Shown: piece by piece, positions 14,021 to 16,587 of the stretch
Layout of the letters: every line of letters starts with the position of its first letter
How positions within the stretch are numbered: position 1 is the stretch's first letter
Assembly: GCA_964574865.1 (NCBI GenBank)
Contig: CAZNOT010000010.1
Span: 1-16,587, forward strand
Length of the DNA: 16,587 nt
Direction: 5' to 3'
Origin: DATDYW01 sp964574865
GTDB lineage: Bacteria > Patescibacteriota > Minisyncoccia > Phycocordibacterales > JAACPR01
The notes under the pieces: model-generated
Told to the model about the DNA's origin: nothing
What the model saw: the letters and a program-made list of their open reading frames with translations, nothing else
The model's database searches: none
Made by a program: the position numbers and the translations under genes

Positions 14021-14093
14021 GGGCCCGTAGCTCAGTTGGTAGAGCAACCGCTTTGCAAGCGGAAGGTCAGGAGTTCGAATCTCCTCGGGTCCA
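14021..14093 (+). tRNA. tRNA-Ala (anticodon UGC)
   Basis: A 73-nt cloverleaf: acceptor GGGCCCG/CGGGTCC, D-arm GCTC..GAGC, anticodon TGC at 14054-14056 in the loop TTTGCAA, and T-arm AGGAG/CTCCT with TTCGAAT. The G3-U70 pair, the identity element for alanyl-tRNA synthetase, is present. Discriminator is A. The following bases are CA, not CCA, so the 3' CCA must be added after transcription. The first anticodon-stem pair (27-43) is an A-A mismatch. Confidence 0.97.
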
Positions 14094-14098
14094 CAGGC

Positions 14099-14128
14099 TG
14101 GGAGCCGCGCGGTCTCGCGCGGCTCCCA
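14099..14128 (+). terminator. Strong hairpin downstream of tRNA-Ala
   Basis: A perfect 13-bp stem (14099-14111 with 14116-14128) with the 4-nt loop GTCT starts six bases after the tRNA. No U-tract follows, so it may act as a processing or 3'-end stabilising hairpin rather than a classical terminator. Confidence 0.6.
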
Positions 14129-14152
14129 CTTCGCCGGAGCGCCGCGCCGCGT

Positions 14153-14158
14153 TACGAT
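14153..14158 (+). promoter_or_regulatory. -10 box of mltG
   Basis: TACGAT, 7 nt before the ATG at 14166. No TG extension or clear -35. Confidence 0.5.
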
Positions 14159-14165
14159 ACGGCTG

Positions 14166-15095
14166 ATGAAGAAGCTCGCCACTCTGGCGCTCCTCGCCGC
14201 CGCCGTCGCGTACGGGCTGTGGCCCCTGAACTCGAACCAGCGGCGCATAGTCGCGCTCGGGCCAGACGCCGACGCGGGCATCACGACGGCCGCGCTCGCC
14301 AGTCTCGGGGGCAATCGCCTAGCCTCAGCCGTACTGTCGTTCGCCGGAGCTAACGGCTCGCTCGACCCAGACCGCGACGTCATGTACTTCAACTTTGGCC
14401 TCGCGGCTGTCGCGGTGCCGGTCGAGAACGCGAGCCACGTGCTCGTTTCGTTCCAGGAGGGGACGCGCCGGGAGGAAATGGCGAAGACCGTCGCCGCTAA
14501 GCTCGACTGGACCGCCGAGCAGCGCGAAGAGTTCGAGGGCGGCGACGGCAGCTGCCACTTTTTGGGCGCCGAAGGCTACCTCTTCCCCGACCGCTACCTC
14601 GTGCCGCGCGACGCGGAGCCGAAAGAGGTTCTCGCGGCGATGGAGTCGCGCTTTCAGGAAGTGTACGCCAGCCTCTCGGCCGAGGGTGAAAATATCGCCG
14701 AAGACCCCGAGACGACCGTCCGCGTCGCCGCCCTCATCCAGCGAGAGGCGGCGGGCAAAAGTGACATGGCCCTCATCTCCGGCGTCATATGGAACCGAAT
14801 CAATTCGGGCATGCCCCTCCAAATTGACGCGACGCTCCAGTACGCGAAAGGGAGCGAGAAGATCTGGTGGCCGCGCGTGCGCGCCAAGGATAAAACGATC
14901 GATTCGCCCTTCAACACTTACCAGAACGAGGGGCTGCCGCCGGCCGCTATCGCGAACCCCGGCGTGGCGGCGCTCGAGGCCGCAATGCGGCCAGATGACA
15001 CCAGCTGCCTCTTCTACATTCACGACAAGAACCGGACGATTCACTGCGCATCTGACTACGCGACGCACAAGCAGAACATCCGGTGGTACCTGTAG
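14166..15095 (+). CDS. mltG: Endolytic murein transglycosylase, MltG/YceG family
   Basis: MltG cleaves nascent glycan strands at the outer face of the cytoplasmic membrane and helps end their elongation. The 309-aa protein has a hydrophobic N-terminus (about 4-19) as membrane anchor, a segment VSFQEGTRREEMAKTVAAKL (95-113) like the family's small N-terminal domain, EGYLFPDRY (136-144), the catalytic block AALIQREA with candidate Glu194, LQIDATLQYA (218-227), and FNTYQNEGLPPAAIANPG (249-266). It is slightly shorter than E. coli MltG (340 aa). The stretch of about 45 residues after the anchor (25-70) looks poorly conserved. Its start follows the tRNA-Ala hairpin, and TACGAT 7 nt upstream supports ATG 14166. 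No terminator is obvious in the 137-nt gap after it. Confidence 0.92.
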   Translation: MKKLATLALLAAAVAYGLWPLNSNQRRIVALGPDADAGITTAALASLGGNRLASAVLSFAGANGSLDPDRDVMYFNFGLAAVAVPVENASHVLVSFQEGTRREEMAKTVAAKLDWTAEQREEFEGGDGSCHFLGAEGYLFPDRYLVPRDAEPKEVLAAMESRFQEVYASLSAEGENIAEDPETTVRVAALIQREAAGKSDMALISGVIWNRINSGMPLQIDATLQYAKGSEKIWWPRVRAKDKTIDSPFNTYQNEGLPPAAIANPGVAALEAAMRPDDTSCLFYIHDKNRTIHCASDYATHKQNIRWYL

Positions 15096-15194
15096 TGGAG
15101 GCGGAGGGCGGAAAGCGCAAGGCAGAAGTTCAGACACGGACCGCCCGCGAAGTCCGACTCCAGGAGGTCTAAATTCGTAGGCAGCTTCGGCGAC

Positions 15195-15223
15195 TTGTTT
15201 CTCCGGTACCCGCGCGCTAGCAT
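15195..15223 (+). promoter_or_regulatory. Promoter of the 15233-15478 gene
   Basis: TTGTTT (15195-15200), a 17-nt spacer and TAGCAT (15218-15223), 9 nt before the ATG at 15233. Confidence 0.5.
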
Positions 15224-15232
15224 CCCCACGCA

Positions 15233-15478
15233 ATGAATTTCTTCGCCAAAAAGATTCTCGACTGGAAGCTCCGCGGCGTGCCCGAGGGGCAGCGCCAGGT
15301 CATCCAGGCGATCATGGAGAAGAATCCGAAGCTCTTCCAGTCGATCGCGAAGGAGATTGAGGCCAAGAAGAAGGCTGGCGTGCCCGAGCAGGCGGCGTCG
15401 CTCCAGGTGTTCTTTGCCAAAAAAGAGGAGATTGCCGCGGCGCTGCGCGACGCCGGGATTAGCCCGCAGCCGCGCTAG
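15233..15478 (+). CDS. Hypothetical small helical protein (81 aa)
   Basis: No family is recognised. The protein is lysine-rich and predicted all-helical by eye (VIQAIMEKNPKLFQSIAKEI, ASLQVFFAKKEEIAAALRDA), without membrane segments. The phenylalanine-lysine pairs FFAKK occur twice (residues 3-7 and 60-64). The codon use fits neighbouring genes, and a promoter with both -35 and -10 precedes it. It lies between mltG and ychF on the same strand, but ychF has its own -10. A nucleic-acid or ribosome-associated role is conceivable from charge alone, but nothing proves it. Confidence 0.65.
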   Translation: MNFFAKKILDWKLRGVPEGQRQVIQAIMEKNPKLFQSIAKEIEAKKKAGVPEQAASLQVFFAKKEEIAAALRDAGISPQPR

Positions 15479-15517
15479 CGGCCAAGGCTCGCGCTCGACG
15501 CGACGCGCTATCCATTG

Positions 15518-15523
15518 TAGTCT
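15518..15523 (+). promoter_or_regulatory. -10 box of ychF
   Basis: TAGTCT preceded directly by TG, 10 nt before the ATG at 15534. Same hexamer as at tgt. Confidence 0.5.
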
Positions 15524-15533
15524 CTCGCCCGTC

Positions 15534-16587
15534 ATGGCGCTTTCCGTCGGCATAGTGGGTCTGCCCAACGTGGGCAAATCGACCCTGTTTAACGCGCTCA
15601 CCAGGAAGCAGGTGCCGGCCGAGAACTACCCGTTCTGCACGATCGACCCCTCGGTCGGCGTCGTCGCCGTGCCGGACCCGCGCCTCGACGCGCTCGCGGC
15701 GTTCTCTGGCTCCAAGAAGATTGTGCCGGCCGCCGTCGAGTTCACCGACATCGCGGGCCTCGTGAAGGGCGCCGCCGAGGGCCAAGGCCTCGGCAACAAG
15801 TTCCTCGCGCACATTCGCGAGGTCGACGCCATCTGCGAGATGGTGCGCGTCTTCGACGACGACAAGGTTATCCACGTCGAGGGCGGCGTGAACCCGCTCC
15901 GCGACATCGAGACAATCGAGCTCGAGCTCGCCATCGCGGACCTTGAGACCGTCACGAAGCGCCTCGCCTCGATCGAGCGCGACGTGAAGCGCGGCGACGA
16001 GGCGGCGCTCTTCGTGCAGTCGGCCTGCCAGAAGCTCAAGGCCGTGCTCGAGGAGGGGAAGCCTGTCCGCGACGTGGCCCTCGTCGATGAGGAGCTCGCC
16101 GCGTCCAAAGATCTTCACCTCCTGACCGCGAAGCCCGTCATGTACTGCCTCAACCGCCAGTCGGGCGGCAAAAACCTCGACGTCGCGGGCGACGGTCGCT
16201 GGGACGCGCTCATGGCGCACTTCGCCGAGACGAAGGCCGTCTGGGTCACCGTCGACGCCTCGGCCGAGCACGTCATCGCCGACGCCCCGGAGGCTGACCG
16301 CGCCGAAATGCGCACCGCGCTCGGCGTCACCGGCGAGGGCCTCGACGGCCTCATTCGCGCCGGCTACCGCCTGCTCGATCGAATCACCTACCTCACGACC
16401 GGCCCCGAGGAGACCCACGGCTGGACGGTTCGCCGCGGGGCGACCGCGCCGGAAGCCGGCGCGGCGATCCACGGCGACTTCCAGCAGCGCTTCATCCGCG
16501 CGGAGGTCATCGGCTGCGAGGACCTGCTCGCCGTCGGCTCGTACGCCGCGGCCCGCGAGAAGGGTCTACTCCGGACGGAAGGAAAGG
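15534..16587 (+). CDS. ychF: Redox-regulated ATPase/GTPase YchF (OLA1 family), 3' end cut by window
   Basis: YchF is a universally conserved Obg-type P-loop NTPase, usually preferring ATP, that associates with ribosomes. The 351 codons in view show the P-loop GLPNVGKST (9-17), NYPFCTIDPSVGVVAVPDPR (31-50), DIAGLVKGAAEGQGLGNKF and HIREVDAI, followed by the coiled-coil region and the start of the TGS domain (TGPEETHGWTVRRGATAPEAG). Family members are about 363 aa, so only about a dozen residues are missing. At the nucleotide-specificity motif, usually NxxE, this protein reads N207-RQS. ATG 15534 is supported by the -10 spacing. Confidence 0.95.
   Translation, partial: MALSVGIVGLPNVGKSTLFNALTRKQVPAENYPFCTIDPSVGVVAVPDPRLDALAAFSGSKKIVPAAVEFTDIAGLVKGAAEGQGLGNKFLAHIREVDAICEMVRVFDDDKVIHVEGGVNPLRDIETIELELAIADLETVTKRLASIERDVKRGDEAALFVQSACQKLKAVLEEGKPVRDVALVDEELAASKDLHLLTAKPVMYCLNRQSGGKNLDVAGDGRWDALMAHFAETKAVWVTVDASAEHVIADAPEADRAEMRTALGVTGEGLDGLIRAGYRLLDRITYLTTGPEETHGWTVRRGATAPEAGAAIHGDFQQRFIRAEVIGCEDLLAVGSYAAAREKGLLRTEGK

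Noticed and set aside
15459..16472. Long open frame of 337 codons antisense to ychF
   Set aside because: ychF is unmistakable on the plus strand; the antisense peptide shows no family pattern and no promoter.

Overview
The window looks like a G+C-rich chromosomal segment of a Candidate Phyla Radiation (Patescibacteria, probably Parcubacteria-type) bacterium. This is inferred from the gene forms, not from a marker gene. UvrC is short and lacks its C-terminal HhH part. Tgt carries an insertion of roughly 40 residues after its TDSGGFQ motif. UvrA has lost a large segment inside its zinc-module region. There are many small unplaced membrane or hypothetical proteins, and genes are tightly packed. 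TGA is used as a normal stop (tgt, adk-like gene), so the glycine-TGA code of Gracilibacteria/Absconditabacteria is not in use.

Layout. 1-54 (-): first codons of a probable histidyl-tRNA synthetase. 167-939 (+): a two-gene unit, an 80-aa two-helix membrane protein and a bacterial PH-domain membrane protein. 945-1015: a long inverted repeat/terminator. 1019-2303 (-): a LOG-family protein and a hypothetical membrane protein. 2369-3616 (+): tgt, convergent with a 113-aa hypothetical (3617-3958, -). 3959-4383: no protein gene, but a strong promoter, a structured segment of about 275 nt and two tandem terminators, i.e. a candidate non-coding RNA gene. 4384-6705 uvrB, 6787-7473 adenylate-kinase-like protein, 7574-10195 uvrA. 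10248-10925 (-): a hypothetical membrane-anchored protein, divergent from uvrC (10984-12219). Then two small hypotheticals around a D-Ala-D-Ala-ligase-like ATP-grasp gene, tRNA-Ala(UGC), mltG, an 81-aa hypothetical, and ychF running off the right edge.

How it works together. uvrA, uvrB and uvrC supply the three subunits of nucleotide excision repair within 8 kb, but each has its own promoter and they are not one operon. mltG and the ddl-like gene belong to cell-wall metabolism; tgt and tRNA-Ala to the tRNA pool; ychF to ribosome-associated functions.

The most striking general pattern is regulatory. Nearly every gene has a -10 box, often the extended form TGCTAnnnT, ending only 6-10 nt before its ATG or GTG, and no Shine-Dalgarno sequence. 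Most messages should therefore be leaderless. Six terminators share the same interrupted U-tract (TTTTCTTT), and two modules fuse a terminator tail directly to the next promoter. The least explained element is the candidate RNA gene at about 4054-4327.
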